Counted from the first letter of the stretch, positions 12,525-25,839 are shown. The stretch: 64,000 bases of DNA from Bigelowiella natans CCMP2755 (GCA_000320545.1 ADNK01001276.1:46001-110000), one strand, 5' to 3'. The notes: generated by a model from the sequence alone, not told the origin. A program made the numbers and translations.

Positions 12525-14852
12525 TATCATCAGGGATGGCTCAACCGCGTGGCTGGGTTCCACGGAGATATGAAGCCAGAAGAACGCAAGTATAGTACAT
12601 ATCCTACATAACCACAACAATACAACAACAACAGCAGCAGTGGGGAGGAGGAGGAGGAGGAGAAGGAAGAGAAGAGGAGGGCGAACTACACAATCATGCA
12701 CTTTCGATGAGCTATTGTATCGCGTTGTTGGTGGTAGTGTTCCTGGAACGTATACAATGCCGTCGCACTCCCCACCTTCCATACAAAAACTCTCACCGTC
12801 GTTAAGCCCCATGATCTGTTTATAGATATACCACCATCTTTTGCTGCCCCCATGCCTTTTGGGCGTGTGTTATTCCTTGCAACCGCACGATATGCAGGGC
12901 TGCCTACGAGGCTTTTCGAGATGGGAAACTTCCAATTATGGTGGCGACGGATATAGGTATTCTCACCGTGTTGTGTTTCGCAGTGATATACCTGCTGCAA
13001 TAAGGAAGGTTCCTTATTCTCCCTTCCTCTTCTCTTTAGCGCAAAGCTCCTTGTGACGCTATTTGTCTTTCTTCCCAATACCGTTATCATCCTCATCGCC
13101 ATCATTGCCATCATTGCCATCGTACTCAAGAAAAATAACAACGCCTTGATGTATATAATATGTGTAAGCTGCAAGAGGACTGGACACAGTATTCGTGGAT
13201 CATGTGGTATGCATCATTATTCTCGCACGAAGCGAGCAATAAGTATAATCCATACCTCACGATTCATCTCCGAAATGTTATATATATACCTGACGATTTT
13301 CAACCCTTGGCAGCAGGGCTTTACACAGCCCTTGCGGGAGCGAATTCGTCAGTGCGTCCGCGGGACGAACAACATGTTGATGCTGATGACCTTGCAGTGA
13401 CGAATCAGTGGTTGAGTAGCGGTGTATTGCTCACATGGAAGATATGCACAGATCATGTTCGACTTCCCGAGGAACGCGGAGGAGTTTCTGCATCGCGCCG
13501 GTATGTAAAATTGTCTCTGAGAGGATAGAGTTACTTCGAACATGGATCGATCATAAGTTCGCCGTTTGGTCTCGGTGGCATCCAACAACGAAAAGCTCTT
13601 CCCCCCCCCCCCCCCTGGTTGTTTGGGACCTGCAGCAGAAACGTCAGAAATAAATAACCTACCCATCTAGGCCGTACTGCGCGGGCTGGGAAGAAGGGCC
13701 AACTCTCGGCATTTGTGACGAAAAAGAGTGAGTGCTTGCTGCTGCAATTATGCATGATGATGGATGGATGGCTATGGTGAGCGGCAGGAGGAGGGAAACC
13801 TTTAGCAGCATACGGTGTTTGAAATTGAAAGCACCAAACAGCAGCAGAAGCAGCAGCAGCAGCAGGAGCAAATGCTGCAGGGGCTGACATTGTACTAGTA
13901 CTACGACGTTACTTTGCGTTGGTTGAACTGGAAAGAACGGTGTCTGTTCTCCTTATCCCCTCTCTCCCTCCCTCTCTCTCTTTCTCTCTCCCTCTCCAGG
14001 CAGCCGACTTGCAGAGGCTATCAAAGCTCTCACACGAAAGGGTAAGTGCACGAGGAGATGGTTCTCATGCAATGGGTGACTTCATTCTTAACATCATGAT
14101 AAGGATAATGCTCATGGTCACGCTGATGACGGTTATATAGTATATGCTCATCTCGCTCCCTCCCTCTCTCCCCCCTCCCCTCCCCATTTTTTCCCGGTGC
14201 GAAGGAGAAGCTATCAACGAAGTCGCCCTCGCAAACTTAGACGGTAGCACACTACGATCGGAGTGCTGTTTCTTTGGTTGCACACGTTCAATGATTTGTG
14301 AGTGTGTGGGTGTAGCATCGATCGACTTCCCTTCCTAATCCTGTGGCTTGGTCTTTCTTCTTGTGCGCAGCAACTCTTGGGCAGCGGCCATCATCTTCGT
14401 CACGTTCCAAAGGGAAATCACGAAGCAAATCATCGTATTCGCTTAAAACTGCAGACTCATCCTCCACTGCTTCTGGAAAGCGGGACATTAAAGGTACTAC
14501 TCCGAACAGGACGCTGATGCACAGTCAAATATACCCACCCGGCAAACTACCGTAGCACCCGACACCTCTATACTGCGACATCAGCACTACAATGCTTTTT
14601 CCACCCACTCAATCATCAGATTAATATGCGGAGACAACTGATGCGGCGTGTTTTAATAAGCAGGCAACAATGTGAGGTCCACGAAAAATACGACTTCGAG
14701 GCAGCGGGAAGAGGTATTAGCATGCCCTGCGATTCTCAGTGACCACCACTGTGTCTATTGTTCATCTAGTCATCTACTGTTGCTATTCTGATAAATATAC
14801 GCATTTGAATACACAGATGTTGCGAAGACTCAAGAAAAGAGGAGGAATCTGA
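8867..14852 (+). CDS. DEAD-box ATP-dependent RNA helicase, probably organelle-targeted
   Basis: An RNA helicase in about twenty exons. The N-terminus (MRRALLQAQRGLRSLLPVHT) is basic, Ser/Leu-rich and free of acidic residues, as in mitochondrial presequences. Motifs appear in order: Q motif GFKRPTIVQ, motif I AQTGTGKT (exon 9240-9357), Ia PTRELAHQ (9563-9631), Ib-region TGGRQFKR (9878-9919), DIAVCTLDR (10108-10164), II VLDEAD (10635-10682), III SAT (11408-11506), IV TLIFCNT (12171-12410), FHGDM (12534-12589), V MVATDI (12898-12956), VI HRAG|RTARAG split over 13452-13500 and 13671-13727. A poly-Gln run at about 12237-12272 sits just before motif IV. The tail is Ser/Lys-rich and ends MLRRLKKRGGI (14817-14852). 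One exon before motif II and the exon(s) between 12957 and 13451 are unresolved. Confidence 0.92.
11171..11208. repeat. TA microsatellite in a helicase intron
   Basis: Uninterrupted AT alternation inside the intron between helicase exons 11031-11121 and 11408-11506. Confidence 0.9.
11796..11835. repeat. GAT microsatellite in a helicase intron
   Basis: Tandem GAT triplets, preceded at 11723-11755 by an AGT tract that abuts the donor site of exon 11683-11721. Confidence 0.9.
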
Positions 14853-15339
14853 TTTTTATAGACTTAGTTTGATGTTCATTAATGCGATACGATGTGATCA
14901 ACGGCGCATTATAAAGGATATCCCCTGCGTCTAAGGGACTAAGTAACACGCGTGCGCAGATTGTAGTTATTGTAGAGGCAATGGGTACATGCTCCATTGC
15001 ACGCTTGGCGTTCAAATCTAGGCGTTTACATGGCAATCGATGATTTGTATCAGCGCAAACTTGAGATGTTGTATAGTTGATATTGTTGCGTATGTGCCAT
15101 TATGTTAAACAACATACATCACGCGACGCGCATGGCAACATATGCATGTATTTAGACTTTTGCTAATCATAGCGCAAAACTGAAGAAGCATTGTCATTCA
15201 TTGCAATGAACAATGCAGCAAAAAAAAAGGAACATAGGTGGGAATTTTAGGTACATTTGCATAATAAAAATAAAAAAGTATATGTCTCTTGAATAGATCA
15301 TCCCAGAATCGTATATAACACAGATGAGTAGCTATATAG
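14853..15339. other. Convergent 3'-3' spacer, no gene seen
   Basis: A/T-rich, with TGCATG and CATG words near 15120-15150 and AGCTA words near 15330. No coding signal was found on either strand. Confidence 0.6.
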
Positions 15340-18300
15340 CTAATCTGCAGCTAAGTTAGAGTCGCTGGAAGATATAATTAATTTATTTTGTGGGCTTCGT
15401 GGCGATTTAGGCCCCTTAGGGCTGACATTCTCGTGCTGAACCATTCCATCATTCTTTCCGATCAACACTTTATACGAGCGCTTTGAGCACTTGTTTTTAC
15501 ATTTTCCCTCGTGGAATTTCTTTATCGTATGACTTTTATTTCTCTTATGCTTATCCCAACTGCGGAAGATCTTCCTCCGCTTAGACGAATCGGAGGTTGA
15601 GACGAACTTGATCGCTAGTGCTTTAATCTGCTCTGGCGTGAGCAGACGCCATAGCTGTCCCAGTAGCTGGCAGAATCCGATCGTATCGTTAACGAATGTC
15701 ACCATGTTAGTTAGTTCATGTCGTGCACGCTTGCATGCACTGTCGTGCCTGCTGTGCCTCCCAGTCGGGCTGCTCCCTGCTGCTAATTTGTCGTCCTGCT
15801 TCTTCATCAAAAAAAAGCATTTCTGGATTGACGTGAAGATGGCCACGTACGCCTTTAATCCGATCTTCCACCGATAACCGAACGCCTTCAGCATCAAGTC
15901 TTCCCGGAAGAATTCGTCCTGGCAGATGTGGTTAGTATCATTGAACCTTTCCAAGCTTCTTCGCATCTCGGCCAGCCTTCGCAAAAGTGTGCGGTGGATA
16001 TCTGAGGGGCTTAGTCCCAGATTTCGATGATCGAGTCGGAGGTGCTCGGCCCGAGCTTCTTCAGTTTCCTTCGCGTTCTCACAGCAGGGTACTCCCATGC
16101 ATGTGTTCCTCTCTCCCACGTACTGGCTGGACAGAATCCTTCGGGACATCCTGGTGTTCTCACTGGCATGGTCTTCGCTTTCTTGACTAAAATGATAAAC
16201 CTTGAGCATGTAGAGGAGCTGTTGATCATTACACGGTTGCCCTCCTTCATGGATGCGAGCTGTCTCTGAATGGGAGAGCCGGTTTCTTAGCGCTTTCGCC
16301 TTGATTGTCTTTGAGAATCTATTTTTCCCTCTTGAATGCACAGGACTGCTAGGGCCCACTTTATTGTTTCGGCGCTTGGATTCATGCCACTCGGATGCTT
16401 CCTTAGGAAGATAGCGGTATGTTTTTAGTGAACCGCTCACGCTGAGCTTCTCGCCACTAACTCCAAGCGCTAACGATATTGTGAGCCGGAGAAAGTGCTG
16501 AAGACAACGGTATTTCTCTATCTGCGCGGAAGAAGGAGGAGAGGAGGAAGAAGGAGAAGGAGAGGAAGAATCAATCTCAACCCACTTCGTAACCTCGGAT
16601 GCGAAGCGAAAGGCTAGGGACGAGAGGATTGTTCGAACAAGATAGCCGCTGCTCTCGCTGCAAACTGACAGAGCTGCGGCAATCATCATACGCAACTCGT
16701 GGCAGAACTCCCGGCAGCCCCTGTGGTTCACGGTAGTAAATATGAGATGACATATCATTCCGATCACGACTTTCTTCATCTGGGATGTATTGGTATTCTC
16801 CTGCGATGGACCGAGGTCGAAGAACAGTGGCAGAACCCACATCTGCCAGTTTCTGTTCTCTAGAAACGATAGGGACGCGGTTTTGCTGGTGAGCAGCCTG
16901 TAGTAGATGTCTTGGAAGCATTTGAGCCTCGGGAACACTTGCGTTCCATGCAGGTTGTGGCAAACAGCTAGCCATAGCCCAGGGTTGTAAACGCTTCTTC
17001 CCGGCTTGAGTAACGTGCTGCCCGAGTCGAAGTCGCTGCTGTACATCTTGCAAGGGTTGAATATCATGGCCATCAAGCAGAAGTGGTCGTCGACCACATA
17101 ATACTGCACCTTTGATGCTGCAGCTTCTGCCAGATTCGCGAGGAAGTCTACAAAGGAGATCTCCGGCAGGATCGTTGTCGAATTGGAGGAGGTATGCATA
17201 GCCCGAAGTACCAGCCACAGTAGCCTGAAGCACAGAGCTCTGATAGCAAGAGATTCACACCTAAGACCTTCTGCAAGTATCTGCGCCGGTCCCTGATTGG
17301 AAGTGAGGCACTCATAAAGGTGATCGATCTCTACTGCGGATAATTGACCGCCCCTCTGGGATATATCAACGCTCTCTCGAAACGACTCGCAATCACTGGC
17401 TCTGATCCATCTTGAAAGGCTGATGTCGTCCTCGTTGTTCCATATTAGGGTAGCAGGATCTATCTCACCCTTTTCAATCATGTCACAAATTTTGGACTCG
17501 CGAAAAGGCCCGTCGCTCTGCGAGAGATTGAGGCAGAACTCATCGGTTCGGTAGAATTTGTAGTAGGTTGCAAGGATCTTGAGGCAGCTGTCAATCCACG
17601 CATCCATTGCCGTCGAAGGCTCATCAGATGATAGAGCTCTCTGACAGGCTTCTACTTCCTCGCTGTCCACGTCTTCTATATCCAGATATTTATCAATCAG
17701 ACCACTTCCAGCTTCTCGTAGCTCTTTTTCACTGTTGAAAGGCCTTCCAACTATGTTCTTCCCTTTTTGAAATAGCAAAGCCTCTCGTACATACACGAGG
17801 TAGTCCTCCTACATACAGAACAGACAATAATCTTTGGCAAGAGAAAACTTAAAACGAACGATGGAACATACCCTGAAAATTTTTGTCAGATAGACCTCGA
17901 ACAACTGAGAATCATTTGGAGAAGTGACACAGTCTACGAGGGTCATTTCTGAGCGTTTCGATCGAATTTTGACATACCACTGCGAAGTATAATCAGAATT
18001 ATTTATGGCACCATTGAGAGGGTTATTATCCTCCATTGCCAAATCTGCTATAAATCGAGATAAATGTACACTGTTACTCCGGCTGTGTTGACGTTGTTTC
18101 CGTTCAGAATTTGTGAGAGAGAAAGATTGAAAGTTCCGGGACGAAGTGCGTGACCTTCGATGGCCCTTCACTGAGGCTCTTAATTCACACGCTCTTTCAT
18201 TTGACTGAGCTACTGGTGAAGTTGCTTCGGAATTTAAGCAAAATTCTATGGGCTCATCTGACATGAAACTGGTTTTATATGTCCAAAAAGTGGCAGAAAT

Positions 18301-18936
18301 TCTTGGTTTGCTTTCCATTGTTCCCTCCTCTGGGAAGTATGGGTCTTGGTGACTCTCCTTTTCCAGCATCACGCACACAAGGACTTTGAGGAGCTTCAAG
18401 TCCTCATTAAAATCTGAAAGAAGTTTTTTCATTAGTCTTGGCTTCTGAAGTGCAGTCTTAAAAAGGCTTAAAGCAGCCTGGGACAGCAAGGTTGTGCCTG
18501 CATTTCTTTCAATCGCGATCCTTTGTAATCTATTGTCAACCTTCCAAAATTCTTTTTTCCACCGTGGTGATACTGCCCCTGTTCTTCTTCCCTCAAACTT
18601 CATTTCCTGCACCCTGCTGTCATTTTCTTTCACGATTGCCCTTAGGATTGCCTTCCAGGTATCTGCAATTTTCTTTGTGGAAGCTTGAAGCTTAAGAGAT
18701 TGTCCGTTTGAAATAATCTCGAATCGTTTCTCATTTGAACCATCTCTAATGTCGATTATTCCGGTTACTTGTATGAACCCCAAAGGGAAACTATCCCCCT
18801 CTTTGTTAAAATAAACAAAGTTTTGGCGATTGACACTCATGTAACGCTTCATATATCCCATCCGATGAGCCTTCTTCCAGAGGACACCAGATATCTGCAT
18901 TTCTTCAGGCCCCCTATTGATTTCACTACTGGACAT
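15340..18936 (-). CDS. PH-domain protein with GYF_2-like domain and helical C-terminal region
   Basis: Two exons, 17872-18936 and 15340-17808, give ~1,177 residues. The ATG at 18936 (MSSSEINRGPEEMQISGVLW) starts just before a pleckstrin-homology domain: ISGVLWKKAHRMGYMKRYMS, then a hydrophobic beta-strand pattern, then a final helix with the invariant Trp (ADTWKAILRAI), residues ~12-110. Residues ~250-310 are Ser/Arg-rich. A GYF_2/DUF4339-like module follows (DGPFRESKICDMIEKGEIDP then TLIWNN...SRWIRASD, near residue 460). The next ~350 residues resemble the armadillo-like region of BEACH-type proteins (for example WQMWVLPLFFD), but no BEACH domain follows. A Lys/Arg-rich C-terminus ends the protein. 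PH domains bind phosphoinositides or proteins, so a membrane-associated scaffold role is inferred. PH is clear, GYF_2 fairly clear, the BEACH comparison tentative. Confidence 0.85.
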
Positions 18937-19515
18937 CTCACTGTTGACCCGAGAAATCGTGAGCACTCAGGTATTAGTTCTTTTCGTAGCAATGGCCCTA
19001 CTTAGCGAAGGAGTGGATGGCTGAAGTAACGATGAAACTCCGAAGGGGAGAACAAGAAACTACCGGACGGAGCGAAGATCCGAAGATCCGAAGATCCGAA
19101 CACCCAACAGCTTCCAGCTACCGTCAGAGAGAGATTTCATTCCTGAGACATCGAAAAACTCTGTAAAAAGTCAAAAATTCCCTACATTCTAGTGTTCAGG
19201 AAGCGGAGGGAAAGCCGACGGTGACCAAAGTAAGATAAATTTTAGGTGTTTTCCGCTCTCACAGCGGTATCCCAGTCGCAAACCAGCAATGTGCTGACAA
19301 GTAGATCAAAATGAGTCGTTTGAAGTTGTCGGAGTATTGAAACCCTCTGTATCTCTTTTGCAACACAATTGCATAACCGCACCCAGAAAAGGGTCGATAT
19401 AGATCGAACAATGGGTTGCGACAAGGTGGATGGCTTGTCGCTCAAGTAAAACACCAAAGTTTAACTTACCTTCCATCCCGCTCGGGCTCCTCGTTGACTA
19501 GGAGGAAGATAAAAG
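18937..19515. promoter_or_regulatory. Divergent upstream region, PH/GYF_2 gene / OTU gene
   Basis: About 580 bp between two divergent start codons. It includes a short direct repeat of gatccgaa at about 19075-19100. No coding exon was identified. Confidence 0.4.
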
Positions 19516-22500
19516 ATGGCGGCACTTGGCCACCAGATTTCTTCGGAGGGGAAGAGAAGAAGAGGCATGGGGGACTTTATTGATGAAAGGGAAGCCTGGC
19601 GTAGCTCCATTCAAAAGGTTTATCAATTTTGAAGACGTGCAAACGCATAGCTTCCACAAAATATCGAGCGTAGTTAGTGATATATTTCAAGGGTGTGATT
19701 CTCCCATGTTCTGGTTTTCGTCGCATTTATTACCAGAATACATGGCTCGCCGTGAAAATAGGAGGGAAGTGGTTACCAGGTCGTGTAGGAGCAATTGTTG
19801 GCGGAGAGGTAGCTTTCTTTCATAAGGTGGAAGGAACCCACATGATCTTCCATTGATTTGCACGTCAGGCTCTTCTTGAGGTGGACACACAGCATGTCTG
19901 GCGTCGGATAGATTCCGAGGATCTACAACCGTAAAATAAACTTTGCATGTTATCTCCCTGCGTAATGTTTGTTGTATCGTTGATGTTGACTGTTTGGTTC
20001 AGCTTGGGAACCATATATGCTTCCGAGAGCAGAGGTGAACGGAAAATGGGAGGAGGAGGAGGAGGAGGAGGAGGAGGAGGAGGAGGAGGAGGAGGAAGAG
20101 GGCCATCACAACGTGACAAGAGCAAGGAGGAAGAGGAAGACCAAGCAAATAGCCAAGAAAATATCGTGGACAAGCAAATTGGTACGAGGAGGAGCCATCA
20201 TGTCGATGGAGCTTCGGATCACAAAATAGACCACTCTGGAGATGGTGACTTGGGAGATGATGATGACGTTAAAGTTCCTTCAAATAAGGTCGGTTGTTCA
20301 GAATGTAACGATGAAGCTCTCGATTAGGCAACATTCCACAACCTGAGACATCAACACATTGTTTACCGACTAGGTTATCCCCCTATTGAGCCCCCCCCCA
20401 ACTTTTTTTACACCGAGTATGTTCATCATGTGGTGATTCATCTTCATTTCCTCCTAACTGTTACAGTATGTGCTACGCGACACAAAACATGTTAAGAAGA
20501 AGGACCCTTGGCCTCAGAAGCATGATGGACAGCTGTCTTCCACAACGTTTGTGGAGAAATCATCAGGCACGGCTACTGAGGGTGAAAAGCACGATGAAAA
20601 CCATTTGGACAGGAGCGGTGACATTGTAGTCTCAAGACATGAAGAGAAAACTGGCGACAGCATTAGATCTTCTGATGATGGGGAAAAAGAAGCCAGTTAT
20701 ACAAGTTCGGCCAACAGGGACAACAATACCCAAGCGGGGGAGAAAGATGCGGGGCTATCGACGAACATCATCCCGACGGTGGAGGCTACCGCTGCGAAGG
20801 AGGAGAAGAATTCGATCAGCGCTAATGATGATGATGCCAAAACAATGAATAACGCTAATCCGGTTATAGACACGTCGGTATCATCCTCATCGCACGGCCA
20901 AGCTGCCAGCAGCAGTGTGAGACAGGATCAGGGCAGTACCAGAGCTGAGCAGAGGGAAGAAGTGCCAGCACCCCATTCAAAGGGGAAGCAGGGAAATAAT
21001 AACAATCACGAGGAGGAGGAGGAGGAGGAGGAGATGGAAAACAACCAAGAGGCACGGAATAATAAGCTCCGAGGAGACCCTCGTGATGGACGGCTGCTTG
21101 ATAGCAGCAGCAACAACAACAATGCGCGTTCCGCAGCGGCGACGATGGCTTCTAGAGGCGATGACGACGATGCCAAAGTTGGTTCCTCGTCTGAGCGCAA
21201 AACTACTATAACTACCACTGCTACGAAAGAGAAGAAGCAAAAGATGATGGCCAGCAACGAACCAAAAACAGGCATAGGGTCAGTTGCAGCGGCTGGAGAA
21301 ACAGCAGCAGCAGCAGCAGCAGCAGCACGCATCCAGGAGATGGAAGGGTATGAGCGTATGATACGCGCCTGCTTTGGGGGAATGGGCTTGTACAATTCCG
21401 AAAACCCAGAAACTGAGCGACAAGCAGCATTGAGCGCACGACAGGCTGCGAGCCTGTTCGACAGGTGCCTCATATTAAGAGAAAAGGTGAGCAACGCTAT
21501 TGGGATGGGCGCCATTCCTCAAGAGGTTGTGTCCCAACTCCGCTCCCTGGAAGAGGAGATCTCTCAAAGAGCAAAGGATAGTGGCGGGGGGGGGGATAAG
21601 AAGACGACGACGACGACAACGCCTTTGGCGGAGGGATGGAGGTTCTTCGCTGGGCTAATGCGAAAAATAGTGGAACCTCTCATCGCTTACGTGGAGGAGG
21701 AAGGGCAAGAGCAACAGCGTCACCAAGATTCGGAGTTGGAGAGTCGTTGCCTTGATGCTCTGGGGGAGGACTTCATTCCAGTGGATGTGCCTCCCGATGG
21801 AAACTGCCTGTATGCAGCTGTGGCCTTAGGGGAGGAGTTCCGCTCAGCTGTCACCAAGGCCCCATACGGCTCCTCGTATTCGGAGATCCTCGTCAAGTTC
21901 ATGTCTCCGGAGAAGAAGAAGATGAAAGCCATTGCGAAGAAAATGCGCAACGACGCAATGGATACTCTCCGAACCTACCCCGAAAGGTTCTCCCCAGACA
22001 TCGTGCAGATCATCCGTGAGTCGTTGACCAAGCTAGCCCCCAACAACACGGAGAAAAGGCTCAGAGATTCATTCAACGAGCTGTACGGCACAACCAACCC
22101 CAACGTCCTGTGCAGCCCTGCCCGGAGGCAAGACGCCATGGAGGTGTACGTAAACATACATTCCAGTGACGGTATCTTTGGGGAAGCTCCTCAGATTGAG
22201 GCCCTTTCCTACACGCTTCGGGCCAACATTCACGTGTACATATGCGATCGAAAGAGCGGGGGCGCGCGCCTCCACTTGGAGAGTGGTGAGAGCTGGTACC
22301 GGCAGCCCTCCATCAACATCGCGCTCAATATGTCCAAGTGCCACTTCTACTTGCTTCTGCCCAAGAGATATCCTGCGGAACTCTCCTACAAATTTTCCAC
22401 CACAACTGCACTACTCAGAGATCATACTACCACTTCTACTCCTACATTCCCACCACCATCGTCATCATCATTATCGTCATCACCGTATCGATCATCCCAG

Positions 22501-23136
22501 CCGAATAATTCTTCATTCGCAGCAGCCTCTTTTCCAAGCTATGCATCATCTTCTTACCCGTACTCTGCCTCCTCCTCCCCCCACTCCTCCTCCCTTGCTT
22601 CCTCCTACTTGATGGCCGCCTCGTCATCACCCATTAATGTCAGCGTTCGCTGGAGAGGCCAGGAGAGGAGGGACATCCAACTTGAACCAGGCCGACCGAT
22701 AAAAGCGGCACTGTCGGAGTACCTGAGGCTAGTTCCATACAAGGATCAGAATGGCATGCGTCATCGTGTCCACGACCTGAATGAAGTGCGTGTAGTACAT
22801 GCGAGCCTCGGCGGTGTGTCCAACCCCCCCCGGCGCCAACTGACACAGAGCGAGCTGCTCTCCGACTTCACGAAACTGCAGATTGAATCTTACGACAGCT
22901 TGATACTGGATCCGAAAATGGTGACAAAGATCTCATCATCATTATCATCATTATCATCATCACCACCATCGGCAAGGGGGGGAAAGCCATTATCGTCATC
23001 ACAACCAATAGCAGGTCGTAGTAGCCGAAACCCCGCCAGGAACACCGGGCGGCCTCGTCGCCCTGGTGATCTTGCTGATCTGACTCGTGGGTTGGGAGAG
23101 CGAGACTTGCGTGGAGATCGCAGGGCTTGGCGTTAG
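19516..23136 (+). CDS. OTU-family cysteine protease (probable deubiquitinase) with long disordered region
   Basis: Five exons join in phase: 19516-19617, 19692-19808, 19881-19930, 20003-20288 and 20467-23136, giving 1,074 residues. Residues ~35-90 (WLAVKIGGKWLPGRVGAIVG) look like a small SH3/Tudor-type barrel; this is tentative. A poly-Gly run from a GGA repeat and ~400 acidic, low-complexity residues follow. The OTU domain (~615-815) has the catalytic Asp-x-x-Cys block VDVPPDGNCLYAAVA and the catalytic His near the end in MSKCHFYLLLP. A Ser-rich linker leads to a C-terminal ~95-residue block (INVSVRWRGQERRDIQLEPG onward) with the strand pattern of a ubiquitin-like or PB1 fold. OTU enzymes cleave ubiquitin chains; the target is unknown. 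An AATAAA at about 23180, 45 nt past the stop, is a likely polyadenylation signal. Confidence 0.9.
20049..20096. repeat. GGA repeat inside OTU gene exon 4
   Basis: Coding in frame as poly-Gly; the alternative frame would read poly-Glu but fails the splice phases of the gene. Confidence 0.85.
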
Positions 23137-24458
23137 TACTTGGACGACGACGAAATGGGGGGGGGGGGGGGACAAGAAGAATAAATGTCCTTCAAAAAAT
23201 AGAAATACCTAAGTAAACATGACTAACAATGTCAGAGCTGGGGGCTGATCGTCATAATAAAGGATAGTACAAAAAGATATGTTGTACTGTAGCAGTTGCA
23301 GCCAGCAGCATCACATTGCAGGAGTTTGTGACAGAACATTGTTGTTTTTGCTCAGTGTTGATTATCGATCCATAGATTCTGAAATGTACAATACGGCGGC
23401 GTCTGTATCTCGCCGGTGTAATACCTCATTTTTATTGTTTTGTGTAAAAAATTGTTTCTATGAAATGAGTCGCGACGTGTGTGTTTCGTGGATTATAATT
23501 TTATGCGATTGAACACATGTGCATGTTGTCCACATCTCCAGCTAGGTACAAGTGTTGACTTTTCATCAAAAGGCACAGCTGTTATTGTGTAATGCATGCG
23601 TGCATTTCGCGCCATCGCAATCACTGACATCACGTCTAGACATGCAAAAGGAATCTATGAACTCAAAAACAAATTCACACAGTCTTGTCATAGCTTAAAG
23701 TAAATGTGCTGCATAGCCGTAGCCCAAATCAACGGGCTTACATAGCTGTTAATAGGTGAGACTTGTTGTTCAATGATGTTGAAGTTAATTCAAGCGCACA
23801 TCTAGATGCATGGTCTGCAGGAACAAACGACGCGAGACATGTAGCTAGGTAGCTTGACAGCGTTAGTGCTGCGATTCATCGGCTGTTGTAGCTAAGTTTG
23901 TAGATGCAGTCTCGGCGTTGATGCATGTGCACTCAGCACCTCATGCCATGTTGCACGTACAGCCACATCTAGACATCGTCAGAAATGGTGCAATATAAAT
24001 GATTAGCGCCTAGCTAGTTACGACGCTAACTGTGCATTGCGATCCGCCCAATTCATGTTTAAGATGTACACACGTTCGATCCTATTAATATAGTCTTTAG
24101 CTACACTGCATACACACAAACAAACATAGAGAGAGAGAGAGAGAGAGAGAGAGGAGATATATCTATTTAGCTGTACATCTGAATCAGTGCGTGCAGTTTC
24201 GTATTGCTACACAATTTAATATGTTGTAAGCTCAGTCAGCAGCAGCTGGAATAACCCTGTAAGTAATGGGCCGAGAACGATTCCTTTCACGCCAAAAGCA
24301 ACAGCCCTTTTTGAAAGCACATAAAACATTCATTTAGTTCCTTTGTTCGAATATCATTCATCATGGGGGGGGGGGGGTGAGGTCGATTCATCATCCCAAA
24401 CAGCTTTGTCTGTATATACATGACAGCACTCATAGTTGGCCATCACTTTCACCCCTTC

Positions 24459-24489
<31 letters not shown>

Positions 24490-24515
24490 TCTTCCTCCTA
24501 TCTGTGTGTGGGCTT
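23137..24515. other. Convergent 3'-3' spacer with microsatellites, no gene seen
   Basis: Holds the likely polyadenylation signal of the OTU gene. It then holds ~1 kb dense in TGCATG, AGCTAG and CATG words (23590-24010), a GA repeat (24128-24153), a poly-G run near 24366 and a CT repeat near 24460-24485. No exon was found. Confidence 0.6.
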
Positions 24516-24642
24516 CTAATCGCGCCAAACAGATAGTTTAACGCACAACATATTGTCTGTGAATAATGTTCCTCTTACACACCCAAGGCCCATAGACAGA
24601 TCTGTCAGTAGCCCGTTGATATCAACACGATTCCACTGAGAA

Positions 24643-24683
<41 letters not shown>

Positions 24684-24771
24684 GTATGAATAATGATACA
24701 ACATTGATGATGATGATGATGATGATAACACAGTGGGTACTCGTGGAAGACATGGAAATAAATAATAGGTA

Positions 24772-24803
<32 letters not shown>

Positions 24804-25089
24804 AAAGATGATGATACTTGCTGTGATCAGGGGGGTGGAAAGTAACGGTGGTAATAGGGTGAAAAGCAAGCTTCCTCACTCTACCGAACCCTCTTCTTCA
24901 ACGATTCACGTCCTCTGTTATTCTCTTTCCTCCGCTACTTTTCTTGGTTTTTCTCAACTCTAACTACCTCGCGGAGCACGGCCTTATGAATTCTGCTGTA
25001 CCCAAAATAGTGCACACCGAGAAGGAGAAAGCACCGACCGACCTCAGAGGCTAGCAAAGTTGATGTCCCCGCCGTGTCCACCTTTGTAA

Positions 25090-25121
<32 letters not shown>

Positions 25122-25803
25122 GTTTAATTAGGAATCACGTTATCATTCTTCTTTGGTTGTCTTCTCTCTCTCTCTCTCTCTTCCCATCTTTACTGCATTT
25201 GTGACACTCCTCTCAAATACAATCGCATCTTTTGCATGCCTTCTCTCAGATCAGAAGACGTTTTCATTGATTCTGCCAATGGCATGAGCACTGGACGATG
25301 TCCATCCGTCGCTGTCGTCGAAAAATCGGAAGTGAGGGGTTCTATGGGGGGGGGGGGGGGGGTTGTTTGCACAGTCGCTAACACGCACGCATGCTCCTAC
25401 CATTGCACGCAGTATCCCATGCCCGACCCAGGGAAGAACAAATATATATCTGAATATTTGTGTGTTGCGTAAGACAGCAAATCAAAAGGAGTAGAGACAG
25501 AGAGAGAGGGAGGGAGAGGGAAAGCGAGAGGGAGTGGGAGAGTATGGATGAGAGGCAAAGTTTATCGAAGTCTTTAGCATCTCCGCTAAGAGTGATATAC
25601 ATAGCTGTTTCATAGTTCTCCTTCAATCTTTATCTTCCTCCTTCTTCTTCTTCTTCTTCTTCTTCTTCTTCTTCTTCTTTTTACGTGCTGTTCTTGAGGA
25701 GATGAACCACAGACAGCGTCAGAGCTATGAGGCATGCTAGATACGGGAAGGAAAACCTGATAATTACAGTACACGTGTGTTGTTTATATGTGTGCCTGTG
25801 CAT

Positions 25804-25839
<36 letters not shown>

